From NCBI GenBank assembly GCA_947500035.1, contig CANMQP010000019.1, positions 62,001-126,000 of the forward strand: 64,000 nt of DNA. The letters run 5' to 3'. The notes under the pieces were generated by a model. The model did not search any database. It had not been told where the DNA came from and worked only from the letters and a program-made list of their open reading frames with translations. Both the position numbers and the translations under genes were made by a program. This document shows positions 53,403 to 61,314 of this stretch, piece after piece (within the stretch, counting starts at the first letter, position 1; the number at the start of each line of letters is the position of its first letter). The stretch comes from an uncultured Kiloniellaceae bacterium. Lineage in GTDB: Bacteria; Pseudomonadota; Alphaproteobacteria; Kiloniellales; Kiloniellaceae.

Positions 53403-54380
53403 TCATTTCACCACTGGGGTTCGTCCGTCCAGTATCGTGGCAAACCACGCGCGGTCGATGTTCTGACCGCAAAGGATCACGCCAAGCTTTTTGCCCTGCA
53501 TTTTTGCACGTTCCTGCATCAGCCCGGCCAGAGGCGCTGCGCCTGCGCCCTCGGCAATGCTGTGCGTCGCAGTGTAGTAGAGGCGCATGGCATCGGCGAT
53601 CTCGGTCTCGCTCACCCGAAGAACTCGGGCCGCGCCGGCGCAAACCACCGCCACAGCTTCGGGATCCGGAGTTCGGACCGCCATCCCATCGGCGAAGGTC
53701 AGGGCGGAATTCGTGGCAATCGGCCGCCCGGCCTCGAAGGACAGAGCGTAAGCCTCGGCATGTTCCGACACCACGCCGACAATCTCGGTCTTGAGGTTCA
53801 GCGCGTCACGCGCGGCAATCAGTCCAGAGATCCCCGAGCCCAGGCCGATCGGCACATAAACCGCATCCAGATCCGGTTGCGCGGTAAAGAGCTCCAGGGC
53901 ATAGGTCCCCACGCCCATTATTAGATCCCGGTGATAGGAGGGCACGAACTCGTAGCCCTTTTCCTCCGCCAGATCGGCGGCATGGCCCTTGGCCTCGTCG
54001 AAGTCCCGGCCCTGAATCTGCAGATCCGCGCCAAAAGCGCGCATGGCGGCATTCTTCTCGACGGAATTTCCGTGGGGCACGAAGATGCTGCAGGGCAATT
54101 CGACTGCACGGGCGGCGTAGGCAAGGCTCTGTCCATGGTTACCACGCGTCGCGGAGACAATGCCCTGCACCTGCGGGCGCTCACGTTTCAAGCGATCCAT
54201 ATAAACCAGCCCGCCACGCACCTTGAAAGCGCCGGTCGGCGTATGGTTCTCATGCTTGACCCAGACCTCTGCGCCAACCGCTTCGGCCAAGAGAGGCCAG
54301 TCATAGGCCGGCGTTGGGCTCATAGTCCGATGGACCAGCGCTGCCGCCTGTTCCAATTCTTCTCTGGTAATCGACTTCAT
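53403..54380 (-). CDS. Threonine/serine dehydratase-like PLP enzyme
   Basis: 325 residues, without the regulatory ACT domain, as in catabolic or broad-specificity dehydratases. The PLP lysine is K53 in PTGAFKVRGG; the phosphate loop is IGLGSGISGL. It would convert threonine to 2-oxobutyrate or serine to pyruvate; hydroxy-aspartate dehydratase or racemase activity is also possible. 2-Oxobutyrate would lead to propionyl-CoA, the substrate of the Pcc module, though these loci are 28 kb apart. The LysE exporter follows on the same strand. Confidence 0.9.
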   Translation of the reverse strand: MKSITREELEQAAALVHRTMSPTPAYDWPLLAEAVGAEVWVKHENHTPTGAFKVRGGLVYMDRLKRERPQVQGIVSATRGNHGQSLAYAARAVELPCSIFVPHGNSVEKNAAMRAFGADLQIQGRDFDEAKGHAADLAEEKGYEFVPSYHRDLIMGVGTYALELFTAQPDLDAVYVPIGLGSGISGLIAARDALNLKTEIVGVVSEHAEAYALSFEAGRPIATNSALTFADGMAVRTPDPEAVAVVCAGAARVLRVSETEIADAMRLYYTATHSIAEGAGAAPLAGLMQERAKMQGKKLGVILCGQNIDRAWFATILDGRTPVVK

Positions 54381-54485
54381 GACATCCTCCCTGACAGAAG
54401 GATAAGTCCAAGGCCTGCGATCCGGTCAATCGAAACATTGTTCCGAAACAATCGGTCTTGGACCGGATTGCCTCAGACAGAGGCC

Positions 54486-54692
54486 TCAGTCACAGCAACC
54501 AATTCCCTCTTGGACCGGCGGGCAGGCCACATCCGCGTAGGAGCAAAACACACAGCAATCCCCCGGCTTGGGCTTCAACAACTCGCCACAGCCTTTGCAG
54601 TCGTAGAAATACTGGCAGGCATCGGTTGGCATGACTTCGGTCTCGGCGTGACCACAGGCGGGGCAGGTAATTCTGGATTTGAGCTTAGTCAT
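54486..54692 (-). CDS. GDCCVxC domain-containing protein
   Basis: 68 residues with eleven cysteines: a CPACGH pair, CKGCGE, GDCCVFC and a CPPVQEGIGCC end. The family is known as GDCCVxC (seleno)protein; here every key position is cysteine and no in-frame TGA occurs, so it is the cysteine form. It overlaps the MerF-like gene (ATGA) and is thus linked to mercury transport. It may bind mercury or other soft metals; that is inference. Confidence 0.9.
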   Translation of the reverse strand: MTKLKSRITCPACGHAETEVMPTDACQYFYDCKGCGELLKPKPGDCCVFCSYADVACPPVQEGIGCCD

Positions 54693-54892
54693 GATCTCAT
54701 CCGCCGGACCAGCGCATAGCCAGTGATGGCAAGGAAGACCCCAAGCGCGGGCAGCAAAACGACATCAAGCCAGCCGGTCAAAGACGCCAATCCGACCGCG
54801 CCAAGCAGAACCACCAGGACCGGCGTGAAGCAGCAGAGCGCAAGCAGGATACTGCCGAAAACGCCGGTACACAAAAGGCGGTCTTTGATCAT
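54689..54892 (-). CDS. merF: MerF-like mercury transporter
   Basis: 67 residues with two membrane helices. ALCCFTPVLVVLLGAVGLAS has the vicinal cysteine pair that receives Hg(II), and the second helix (VVLLPALGVFLAITGYALVR) is typical. MerF imports mercuric ion. There is no merA, merP or merR in view, so detoxification must rely on genes elsewhere or on the GDCCVxC partner. Terminator-like hairpin at 54963 is upstream of it. Confidence 0.9.
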   Translation of the reverse strand: MIKDRLLCTGVFGSILLALCCFTPVLVVLLGAVGLASLTGWLDVVLLPALGVFLAITGYALVRRMRS

Positions 54893-54962
54893 GGCCGATT
54901 TCCCATCTGTCCCCGCAGAGAAACCCAGGATGTCACAGCGCGTGAAAGAAGCGCAAAAAAAA

Positions 54963-55003
54963 CGGTGCTCGCCACAAACTATGCGGCGAACACCGATTTT
55001 TTT
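54963..55003. terminator. Bidirectional intrinsic terminator
   Basis: CGGTGcTCGCC pairs with GGCGAaCACCG at 54963-54995, flanked by eight A on the left and seven or eight T on the right. It could end transcripts entering from either side. It separates the mercury pair from the chemoreceptor operon end. Confidence 0.8.
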
Positions 55004-55091
55004 AAATAGCGTAAATGCAGGAACGCTGCAGGCTTCCCCACGACCAGTCCCTATCAGTTGGGCGTTTCTTCTTTTACTGATCCGCCTTTGT

Positions 55092-57152
55092 CTAGGACGC
55101 CTGTTTGAGGCTCAAGCGTTGGATCTCGTCCTGCATCCACGTCATCTTCTCGTGGGTCAGCGGCAACTGCACAACGATCTCATTGGCATCGGCCCTGGCG
55201 ATACGGGCGGTGATCGGCCCGCTGAGTGCCTCGCATCGGATCTCGACCGCTGTTCCGGCAGGCCGCTCCAACCCTGGCGTGACCCGAAGATGCGCGCTTG
55301 AGACTTCGACAATGCTGGCGGGACGATCCGTCCCCTCGATCGTGACGGTTGCGGGCAAATTGACATTGTGGGTCGCAAGGCTGACCCCATCTTCACCGCC
55401 ATCTGCCCCCTTGAGAGCCGCCAGGAAGGAGTCCACCTCGCCGCTGAGCGAGGTTGCCTCGCTGTGAAGCGTTGTTGCGGTTCCGCCCAGACCATCCGCG
55501 CGCGACCCGGTGGACTGCGCCTGTTCACGCATTTCACCGATCGAGTTGCTGACTTCTTCGGCGCTTTGCGCAACCTCGGAAATGTTCCCCGAAATCTGCT
55601 GCGTGGTCGCTTCCTGTTCGGTAATCGCGGAGGAAATAACCGTCGAGAATTCGAACAGCTTGTTGATGATATCGCCGATGGACTGAATTGAATCTGCCGA
55701 GTTACCGGCAGCCTCTTGAATGGCATTGACCTGCGCACTGATCCGCTCCGTGGCCTTGCCGGTCTGATTGGCCAGAGACTTCACTTCGCTGGCCACCACG
55801 GCGAAGCCCTTGCCCGATTCACCGGCCCGCGCTGCCTCAATCGTAGCGTTAAGCGCCAGGAGATTGGTCTGCTCCGCGATGTCGGTGATAAGCTGGATTA
55901 TGGCGCCGATCTCTTCCGCGGCCTGTTTCAACTCCAACACCTGCGTCGATGAGCGTTCTGCCGCCTTCTGCGCCTGATCGGCGACAGCCATGGAATCGGT
56001 CGACTGGCGTGCGATCTCCTTGATGGAGGCAACCATCTCTTCGGTCGCAGCGCTGAGGGTTTGCGCATTTTCCGACGTCCGCGCGGACTCGCTTAGAACA
56101 GTCCCGGCCAATCCGACCGTGGTATCCGCCTCGGTACGCATGCCTTCGGCGTTATCCTTCATTGCCGCAGAGGAATTCGAAATGATATCGAAAATGCCGC
56201 GGATGCTGGCCCCGAAAATGCCGACCACCTGGTTGACTTCTTCCTGGCGGCGATTACGGGCGACCTGCTGCGCCTGCGTCTCGGCCTCGGCCTCACGGCG
56301 TTTTAGAGCGTTCTCGCGAAAGACTTCCATCGTTTTACACAGGGTCGCGACCTCATCCCGGTACCAGCTCATGGGCGTCTCGACCTCCAGGTTCCCGTCA
56401 GCGAGATGCTGCGCGGCCCCGGTCAAAGCGCGCAGCGGGCGCGCAACACTGCTGAAAAGCCAATAGCCCAATAACAAAGCGAGGAGCATTGCAACAACGC
56501 CCACGATGATCATAATCATAAGACCACGCTGCTCGTCGGCCAGAGCCTGATCCGTTGCGGTCTTGGTGAAATCAGAGAGTTCGAGCAGCAATTCCTCTAC
56601 CGCATGCTTCAGTTCCTCTTCCTCCGCTATGATCTGGTTCTCCATCGCCTCCAGCTCTTCAGCACTGGCGGCCATGCCGCTATCAATCAGGTCGAGAACG
56701 TGACGATCGAAATCAGCGTGCTGCACTTCGATGATCTTCAGACGCTTCAGAACCGATGCGAATTCCTCGACAACATGCGGATCATGCGAATGGGTAACGG
56801 CATGTTCAGCGATCTCCTCACCTTCTTTGATCTCCTCGTCAACGAGGTGAGCGAGTCTATCGAACTCCGCACGAATCTCAGCGAGATCGAAACGGTTGTG
56901 GCCGCCGGCGCGCTCCAGCTCGATCACGGCAATCGCGCGCTCGGTCAGGATCGTTTGCTCAAGCTGATGGATCGTGATCTTGCTCAAGAGCCCAGTCAGC
57001 GGAATATCCTCGTTGGCGATGTCAGTGAGCTCATCCCCGATCTTTTGCATCGTCACGACACCGGTGATCAGTATTGCCCCCATAAGCAGCGACATTACGC
57101 TCAGCAGAACCGCGATCCGACCGGCGATATTGAGACCTTGAATCTTACTCAT
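55092..57152 (-). CDS. Methyl-accepting chemotaxis protein with C-terminal PilZ-like domain
   Basis: 686 residues. TM1 near 12-34, an about 175-residue helical periplasmic sensor rich in Glu and His ([15 protein letters not shown]), TM2 near 210-235, HAMP about 232-285, the signalling domain about 330-560 with the hairpin tip [20 protein letters not shown], and a PilZ-like beta-barrel from about 595. The PilZ RxxxR motif is missing (NVNLPATV) and the second motif is EVSSAHLRV in place of D/NxSxxG, so c-di-GMP binding is doubtful. It is the last gene of the operon begun by the LOV kinase. Confidence 0.93.
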   Translation of the reverse strand: MSKIQGLNIAGRIAVLLSVMSLLMGAILITGVVTMQKIGDELTDIANEDIPLTGLLSKITIHQLEQTILTERAIAVIELERAGGHNRFDLAEIRAEFDRLAHLVDEEIKEGEEIAEHAVTHSHDPHVVEEFASVLKRLKIIEVQHADFDRHVLDLIDSGMAASAEELEAMENQIIAEEEELKHAVEELLLELSDFTKTATDQALADEQRGLMIMIIVGVVAMLLALLLGYWLFSSVARPLRALTGAAQHLADGNLEVETPMSWYRDEVATLCKTMEVFRENALKRREAEAETQAQQVARNRRQEEVNQVVGIFGASIRGIFDIISNSSAAMKDNAEGMRTEADTTVGLAGTVLSESARTSENAQTLSAATEEMVASIKEIARQSTDSMAVADQAQKAAERSSTQVLELKQAAEEIGAIIQLITDIAEQTNLLALNATIEAARAGESGKGFAVVASEVKSLANQTGKATERISAQVNAIQEAAGNSADSIQSIGDIINKLFEFSTVISSAITEQEATTQQISGNISEVAQSAEEVSNSIGEMREQAQSTGSRADGLGGTATTLHSEATSLSGEVDSFLAALKGADGGEDGVSLATHNVNLPATVTIEGTDRPASIVEVSSAHLRVTPGLERPAGTAVEIRCEALSGPITARIARADANEIVVQLPLTHEKMTWMQDEIQRLSLKQAS

Positions 57153-57182
57153 TGCTTTTTCCTCCCCAGAGTATCGACGCGG

Positions 57183-57560
57183 CTATGCAGCGCCCTGTGT
57201 CACGAGTTGGTCCACCGTCTCCAAGAGGTCGGTGCGGGAAAAGGGTTTTTGCAAAACCGCATCCGCCGTGCTGCGCGCCAGCATCAATGCGTTTTCGGCA
57301 TTGACGGTTCCACCGCCGCCCGAAATTGCCAGAACCGGCGTCGTACCCGCCTTTTGTTTAAGCGCGAGAATGACCTCGGACCCATCCATCTTCGGCATGA
57401 TGATGTCGGTAATAACGAGATCGAAGCTTTGCTCGCCCGCCTTACGCAGACCCGCCTCGCCATCACCTGCCTCCACCACTTGATGCCCGGCCGTGGCCAG
57501 AACCGTGGAGAGCGAAGAACGCACACCGTCCATGTCATCTATCAGTAAGATCGTCGCCAT
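57183..57560 (-). CDS. Single-domain response regulator (CheY-like)
   Basis: 125 residues from ATG 57560; GTG 57572 overlaps the kinase stop. Receiver residues: D8-D9, phospho-acceptor D52 in VITDIIMPKMDG, S80 and K105 in LQKPFS. No output domain is attached. Between the LOV kinase and the chemoreceptor it is the obvious phosphorylation partner; it ends 30 bases before the chemoreceptor ATG. Confidence 0.93.
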   Translation of the reverse strand: MATILLIDDMDGVRSSLSTVLATAGHQVVEAGDGEAGLRKAGEQSFDLVITDIIMPKMDGSEVILALKQKAGTTPVLAISGGGGTVNAENALMLARSTADAVLQKPFSRTDLLETVDQLVTQGAA

Positions 57561-57568
57561 ATCCTGCC

Positions 57569-58750
57569 TCACGTATTTGAAAGAACCGGGACCAAAATCC
57601 GGAAAGTTGTGCCCTTGCCAGGGACGCTACTGACGGCAATGCGGCCGCCCCAGCGCTCGACAATGCCGTAAATCATCGAAAGCCCGAGGCCTGTTCCTTC
57701 ACCTGGCGCTTTCGTAGTAAAGAAGGGTTCGAAAATATGTTTCAGGATGCCGTTTTCGATACCCTGGCCATTGTCCGAGACAGATATCTCCAGATAATTT
57801 TTCGGCCTTTCAGTCGCTCCAGCGTCCACCCGGACATTCAACCCACTATCATCTGGCGCCCCGAGACGCACAGTGATCCGGCCTTTGTCACCAGAGGCTG
57901 CCGCAGCGTTGGTAAAAAGGTTGATCATGATCTGGAACAGCTCGGTCCGATTAACCCTGATCATCGTTCCGTCGAATAAACCACCAGCTTCAAAACCTTG
58001 TTTTTCAAGGGTCATGCTGGACGGCAGATATTCGTATGCAAACTCGACGGCTTCACTGATGATGACCTTGGCATCATGGTCGTGATTGAGGCCTCCGTCG
58101 CGGCGCGAAAAAGCCAAGACCTGACTGACCACTTCACTCGCGAACTGGGCGTTATCGAGGATTCCCTTGCTGCATTTCATGAGCAACTCAGGAGTCGGCG
58201 CCGAGCCCTCCATGAGGAGATCCGCATAGAGGCGAATAGGCTGCAAAGCATTGTTGAGTTCATGCGCGACGCCTCCCGCGACACGCCCAAGCGTTTCAAG
58301 CCTTTGCCGTTCATTCTCCATACCGACGCGCTCAACATCATCGGTTATGTCAACCTGCATACCCAGAAAGGCGCTGAGTTCACCGGCTTCGTCATGCACC
58401 GGTGAAAGCTGGAAGCGGTTCCAAAAACGCGTGCCGTCCTTGCGATAGTTGAGCAAGAGAACAGTCGAGGCTGTTTGATTGTGGAGCGTCTGGCGAATCT
58501 GCGCCACACTTGCGCGACTCGTGTCCGGCCCCTGGAGAAACCGGCAGTTACGCCCAATCACGTCCTCGGCTTCATAACCGGTCATATTCACAAAGGCATG
58601 ATTCACGTAAATTAACGGCAGATCCGGTTGCCTGGCATCGGCGAGCGTCATCCCGAAACTGCTCGTCTCGGCAGCGCGCAGTAGCAGATCCTGAGGCAAT
58701 CCTCCGGACCTGGATGAAGAAGACTCCGCTAAGGTAAGCGCTGATGTCAT
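57569..58750 (-). CDS. LOV-domain blue-light-sensing histidine kinase
   Basis: 393 residues. The N-terminal LOV domain carries the flavin motif [13 protein letters not shown], with C69 as the adduct cysteine, and [11 protein letters not shown] further on. A linker helix leads to the H-box with H163 in [20 protein letters not shown] and the ATPase with the N-box ([11 protein letters not shown]), [10 protein letters not shown], and [20 protein letters not shown]. The kinase should be switched by blue light. No membrane helix is seen, so it is cytosolic. It is first in the operon with a receiver and a chemoreceptor. Confidence 0.94.
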   Translation of the reverse strand: MTSALTLAESSSSRSGGLPQDLLLRAAETSSFGMTLADARQPDLPLIYVNHAFVNMTGYEAEDVIGRNCRFLQGPDTSRASVAQIRQTLHNQTASTVLLLNYRKDGTRFWNRFQLSPVHDEAGELSAFLGMQVDITDDVERVGMENERQRLETLGRVAGGVAHELNNALQPIRLYADLLMEGSAPTPELLMKCSKGILDNAQFASEVVSQVLAFSRRDGGLNHDHDAKVIISEAVEFAYEYLPSSMTLEKQGFEAGGLFDGTMIRVNRTELFQIMINLFTNAAAASGDKGRITVRLGAPDDSGLNVRVDAGATERPKNYLEISVSDNGQGIENGILKHIFEPFFTTKAPGEGTGLGLSMIYGIVERWGGRIAVSSVPGKGTTFRILVPVLSNT

Positions 58751-59150
58751 CTTGATACAATCAAAAGTTATATTAAATACGTGCCAAAAATTTTTCTTTT
58801 TTATTTTGTATACCAGTCAAATTTATAAACCATTACTTCAAGGTATTGGATTGAGCGCGCCAAACCTCAACGGCATTAAAACTGCGTCAGCTCCACAGAC
58901 GCAGGGACCTAAGCCCTTTATTTAAACAATATAAAAATGTGAATTTATAAGCAGTTGATGCAGAACGCTTATATCAGTTCTGGCGTAAGCAACCGCACAG
59001 TTGTGATCTGGCGTATGAAGGAGAGAAAGGTGCCAAAACGCGAGAAGTGGCCTGTATCAAAATATCTGCATTTTAATTGAAACAAGCCCGCTGGTATTGC
59101 GTCTTTTGCTTGAATTTACCAAGAGTGAAGAGCTATCACGAAAAGAAGTC

Positions 59151-59176
59151 AAAAAAAAACGCATATTCGTGTATGC
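59151..59176 (-). terminator. Terminator for leftward transcript
   Basis: Read on the minus strand, GCATA-N6-TATGC is followed by CG-free T9 (A9 at 59151-59159 on the plus strand). It lies beyond the stop of the GGCT-like gene at 59307 and is correctly oriented to end its mRNA. Confidence 0.6.
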
Positions 59177-59180
59177 ATTC

Positions 59181-59220
59181 TTGCAAAGGTCGCCAGTGCT
59201 CACACTCGCGACCTTTGCAA
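59181..59220. repeat. Perfect 13-bp inverted repeat
   Basis: TTGCAAAGGTCGC at 59181-59193 and its exact inverse at 59208-59220 enclose 14 bases. No T-run follows on the plus strand. It contains a TTGCAA core like the ScfR-type site, probably by coincidence. Confidence 0.8.
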
Positions 59221-59306
59221 ACACGAACCCGGATACTTTATTCGATGCAGATTGAAGTTAAGTCCCCGCAGCGGTCATGAGAGAACCTGCGACAGGAGCG
59301 AAACCG

Positions 59307-59726
59307 TTACCCGCAGAACTCGATTTCAGACACATAGCCTTCCGGCAAATCGAGTTTCTCGGCAAGGGCGGCAAGCTTGTGCACATAATCCTCGTTGGGT
59401 TCTTCGGACTCGAACTTCATCAGATTATAGCACAAGGCAGGCGAGCTTTGCCCCTCAGGCCCCGAGACCATCACCGCCTCGGGGCTGTAGGCGGAGACCG
59501 AATCACCTCCGTAGAGACGCTTCACCTCCGATGCGGGCAGGGCCATCACCACACCCCAAACGGTCTGTCCTTCAGCCGGCACCAGAGTAGCCCGCTCACC
59601 GACCTGCAGCTCGTATTCGTTGAGAAACACCGTGCGCGCTTCACCGGGGTGATACCCTTCGGCGATCAGAGCCACACGATCCATAAAGAGACCATAGAAG
59701 AACACGTCCAGCATTCGTTCGGTCAT
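59307..59726 (-). CDS. Gamma-glutamylcyclotransferase-like (AIG2/GGCT-fold) protein
   Basis: 139 residues. The fold starts DVFFYGLFMDRVALIAEGYH, the family's YGxLM-type glycine loop, with the strand WGVVMALPASEVKRLYGGDS and the end PEGYVSEIEF. The catalytic glutamate could not be placed surely, so activity on gamma-glutamyl peptides is only suggested. It is a single gene with its own terminator. Confidence 0.8.
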   Translation of the reverse strand: MTERMLDVFFYGLFMDRVALIAEGYHPGEARTVFLNEYELQVGERATLVPAEGQTVWGVVMALPASEVKRLYGGDSVSAYSPEAVMVSGPEGQSSPALCYNLMKFESEEPNEDYVHKLAALAEKLDLPEGYVSEIEFCG

Positions 59727-60038
59727 TCTGACTTCTCCTCACTATCAAAGAGCACGCCTGATTGAGTCTCTCCTTCACGTCACAGGACAGGATATCGCCC
59801 ATCGTATTTTGACGCGATAGGGTTTTTTATTGAATTTTGAATTCTAAATGTTGAATGTGGAATACTGAATTTAACAATAGTATACCATGGCGGATTGTCG
59901 CAGATACGCTGAACTCAGGACGCGTTACGATGCTTGTGACATACTCCGGGAAGGCTGCAGGATCGAGGATCCCGCCCGAAAGCAAGGATCAGCGAAAGGC
60001 CCGGATCCATGGCAAGAGATCAAGATCGTCAGGGAAAT
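59727..60038. other. Intergenic region with heptamer repeat
   Basis: About 310 bases between the divergent GGCT-like and DCC genes. The middle is AT-rich and holds the 7-bp repeat at 59831. The right 150 bases have a coding-like composition but their frames overlap the DCC start and have no family resemblance. Confidence 0.5.
59831..59872. repeat. Degenerate 7-bp tandem repeat, six units (TGAATNT-like)
   Basis: Six successive heptamers read TGAATTT, TGAATTC, TAAATGT, TGAATGT, GGAATAC, TGAATTT. TGAAT recurs at steps of 7, 14 and 14 bases. It lies in the divergent promoter gap and may be a regulator array or a slippage product. Confidence 0.7.
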
Positions 60039-60524
60039 ATGGATAGAGCGGAAAAATTCGACCCTTCCAAACCTCCGGCTTACAGCTATCGGACGGATGA
60101 AAATGTCCCGGCGTTTCCGGACGACAAGGCCCTGATTGTTTTTGACGGGGTCTGCATCTTCTGCAGCGGTTTCGCCAAGTTTGTTCTCAAACACGATCGT
60201 CACAACCGCCTCAACCTCTGCGCCGCCCAATCAAACATCGGGCATGCGCTTTACGTCCATTACGGCCTGGATCCTGATAACTACGAAACCAACATCGTCA
60301 TCCGCGACGGCCGCGCGCATTTCAAGTCAGACGCGTTCTTCGAAGTCATGAAGCTGCTGGGTGCAGGCTGGCCCCTCCTCGCGCTGCTGCAGATTTTCCC
60401 GAGCGGTCCGCGAAATTGGCTTTATGACCGCATCGCGAAAAACCGGTACAAACTTTTCGGCAAAGCAGAGAGCTGTATTCTGCTTCCCCCCGAACACAGA
60501 GCCAAGATCCTGGACACGCCTTGA
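60039..60524 (+). CDS. DCC family thiol-disulfide oxidoreductase (DUF393)
   Basis: 161 residues from ATG 60039, which has AGGG upstream. The redox motif is C39-I-F-C42 in IVFDGVCIFCSGFAKFVLKH, the DxxCxxC signature that names the DCC family. The rest fits the thioredoxin-like DUF393 fold, with an amphipathic C-terminal half (RNWLYDRIAKNRYKLFGK). Substrate proteins are unknown. It is followed after 61 bases by a DUF4166 gene on the same strand. Confidence 0.9.
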   Translation: MDRAEKFDPSKPPAYSYRTDENVPAFPDDKALIVFDGVCIFCSGFAKFVLKHDRHNRLNLCAAQSNIGHALYVHYGLDPDNYETNIVIRDGRAHFKSDAFFEVMKLLGAGWPLLALLQIFPSGPRNWLYDRIAKNRYKLFGKAESCILLPPEHRAKILDTP

Positions 60525-60585
60525 CGCTCTTACCGCCGACGCCCCGTTTCCCGCACGTTGCTTTAGAACCTGCCGCTCTGTCGTT

Positions 60586-61143
60586 ATGAATCTTTACCGC
60601 CGCGTCCTCGGAGAGAAATTCGAAACTCTGCCCGAAACGATCCAAGCGGCCCATGGGTTCGAAGGCCAGCACTGCCTTACCGGCAAAGTGGAGGTGCGGT
60701 GCAGTGAGAACATCATCGTTAGACTCTTGCTGCGGCTCCTCAAGCTGCCGCGTCCGGGAGCGGACGTGACGGCAAAGATCCTGCTTCAGGAGGACGGACA
60801 AGGCGAGCGATGGCACAGGGAATTCGGGAGCGACAGCTTCTCCAGCCGCGTCAAACCGCACAGAGCCAAGCAGGGCCGCATTGTCGAAACCATGGGCGGG
60901 GTATCGGCGGTCATCAGACTGAATGTGATCCCTGACGGTCTGCAATGGAACGTCGAATCCCTCTCACTTCTGGGCCTCCCGCTACCGCGCGCCATCGCAC
61001 CGGTCACGCAAGCTACGGAGCGCCAGGTCGACGGCCTCTATCGATTTGAGGTTTCCATCACCCTGCCTCTGCTCGGCCTGCTGATTTCCTATCGGGGTTG
61101 GCTGCAGCCGGACAGCCTGCCTGCAGAACAACGCATGAAATAG
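60586..61143 (+). CDS. DUF4166 domain-containing protein
   Basis: 185 residues from ATG 60586; the frame extends further left without a sensible start. DUF4166 landmarks: LYRRVLGEKFETLPETIQAA, GKVEVRCSENIIVRLLLRLL, WHREFGSDSFSS, and GLQWNVESLSLLGLPLPRAI. The family is of unknown function, often found beside or fused to redox proteins. The DCC protein directly upstream is probably its partner. Confidence 0.85.
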   Translation: MNLYRRVLGEKFETLPETIQAAHGFEGQHCLTGKVEVRCSENIIVRLLLRLLKLPRPGADVTAKILLQEDGQGERWHREFGSDSFSSRVKPHRAKQGRIVETMGGVSAVIRLNVIPDGLQWNVESLSLLGLPLPRAIAPVTQATERQVDGLYRFEVSITLPLLGLLISYRGWLQPDSLPAEQRMK

Positions 61144-61184
61144 CGCGGGCTCCCGTCGTCCAGGATGCCCCCTACGCCCAGTTT

Positions 61185-61256
61185 AGAGCAATCCACATAC
61201 AGATGGACTCAGAATTCACTGCCTCTCGATCGGCAAACTGCTGATCTTGAACGTAG
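61185..61256. repeat. Dispersed intergenic repeat, copy 2 (72 bp)
   Basis: Gap-free match to 38252-38323 (53 of 72 identical). The same inverted repeat is present with two changes (GATCGGCAA/CTGCTGATC). It lies in the 170-base gap between convergent DUF4166 and MarR genes. An AGAGC at its left edge can pair with GCTCT near 61300, so the whole unit may span 61185-61300. Confidence 0.85.
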
Positions 61257-61314
61257 TTTTTTTTGAGGAGTTACGTTTCAAGATAAATGTGAAACGCTCT
61301 CGACGACCGCAGCT

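Larger units (their letters stand above)
58751..59306. other. AT-rich intergenic region, LOV operon promoter and structures
   Basis: 556 bases without a supported gene, more AT-rich than the rest of the window. The left part must contain the LOV kinase promoter. Two hairpins near its right end are listed separately. A 21-codon frame starting near 59013 with an apparent GGAG site is too short to support. Confidence 0.5.

Noticed and set aside
59013-59078. 21-codon frame with a GGAG-like site in the LOV upstream region
   Set aside because: Too short, basic and unremarkable; no conservation can be judged and it lies in AT-rich noncoding DNA.
59887-60135. 82-codon plus frame overlapping the DCC gene start
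   Set aside because: It overlaps a supported gene in another frame, and it has no ribosome binding site or recognisable domain.
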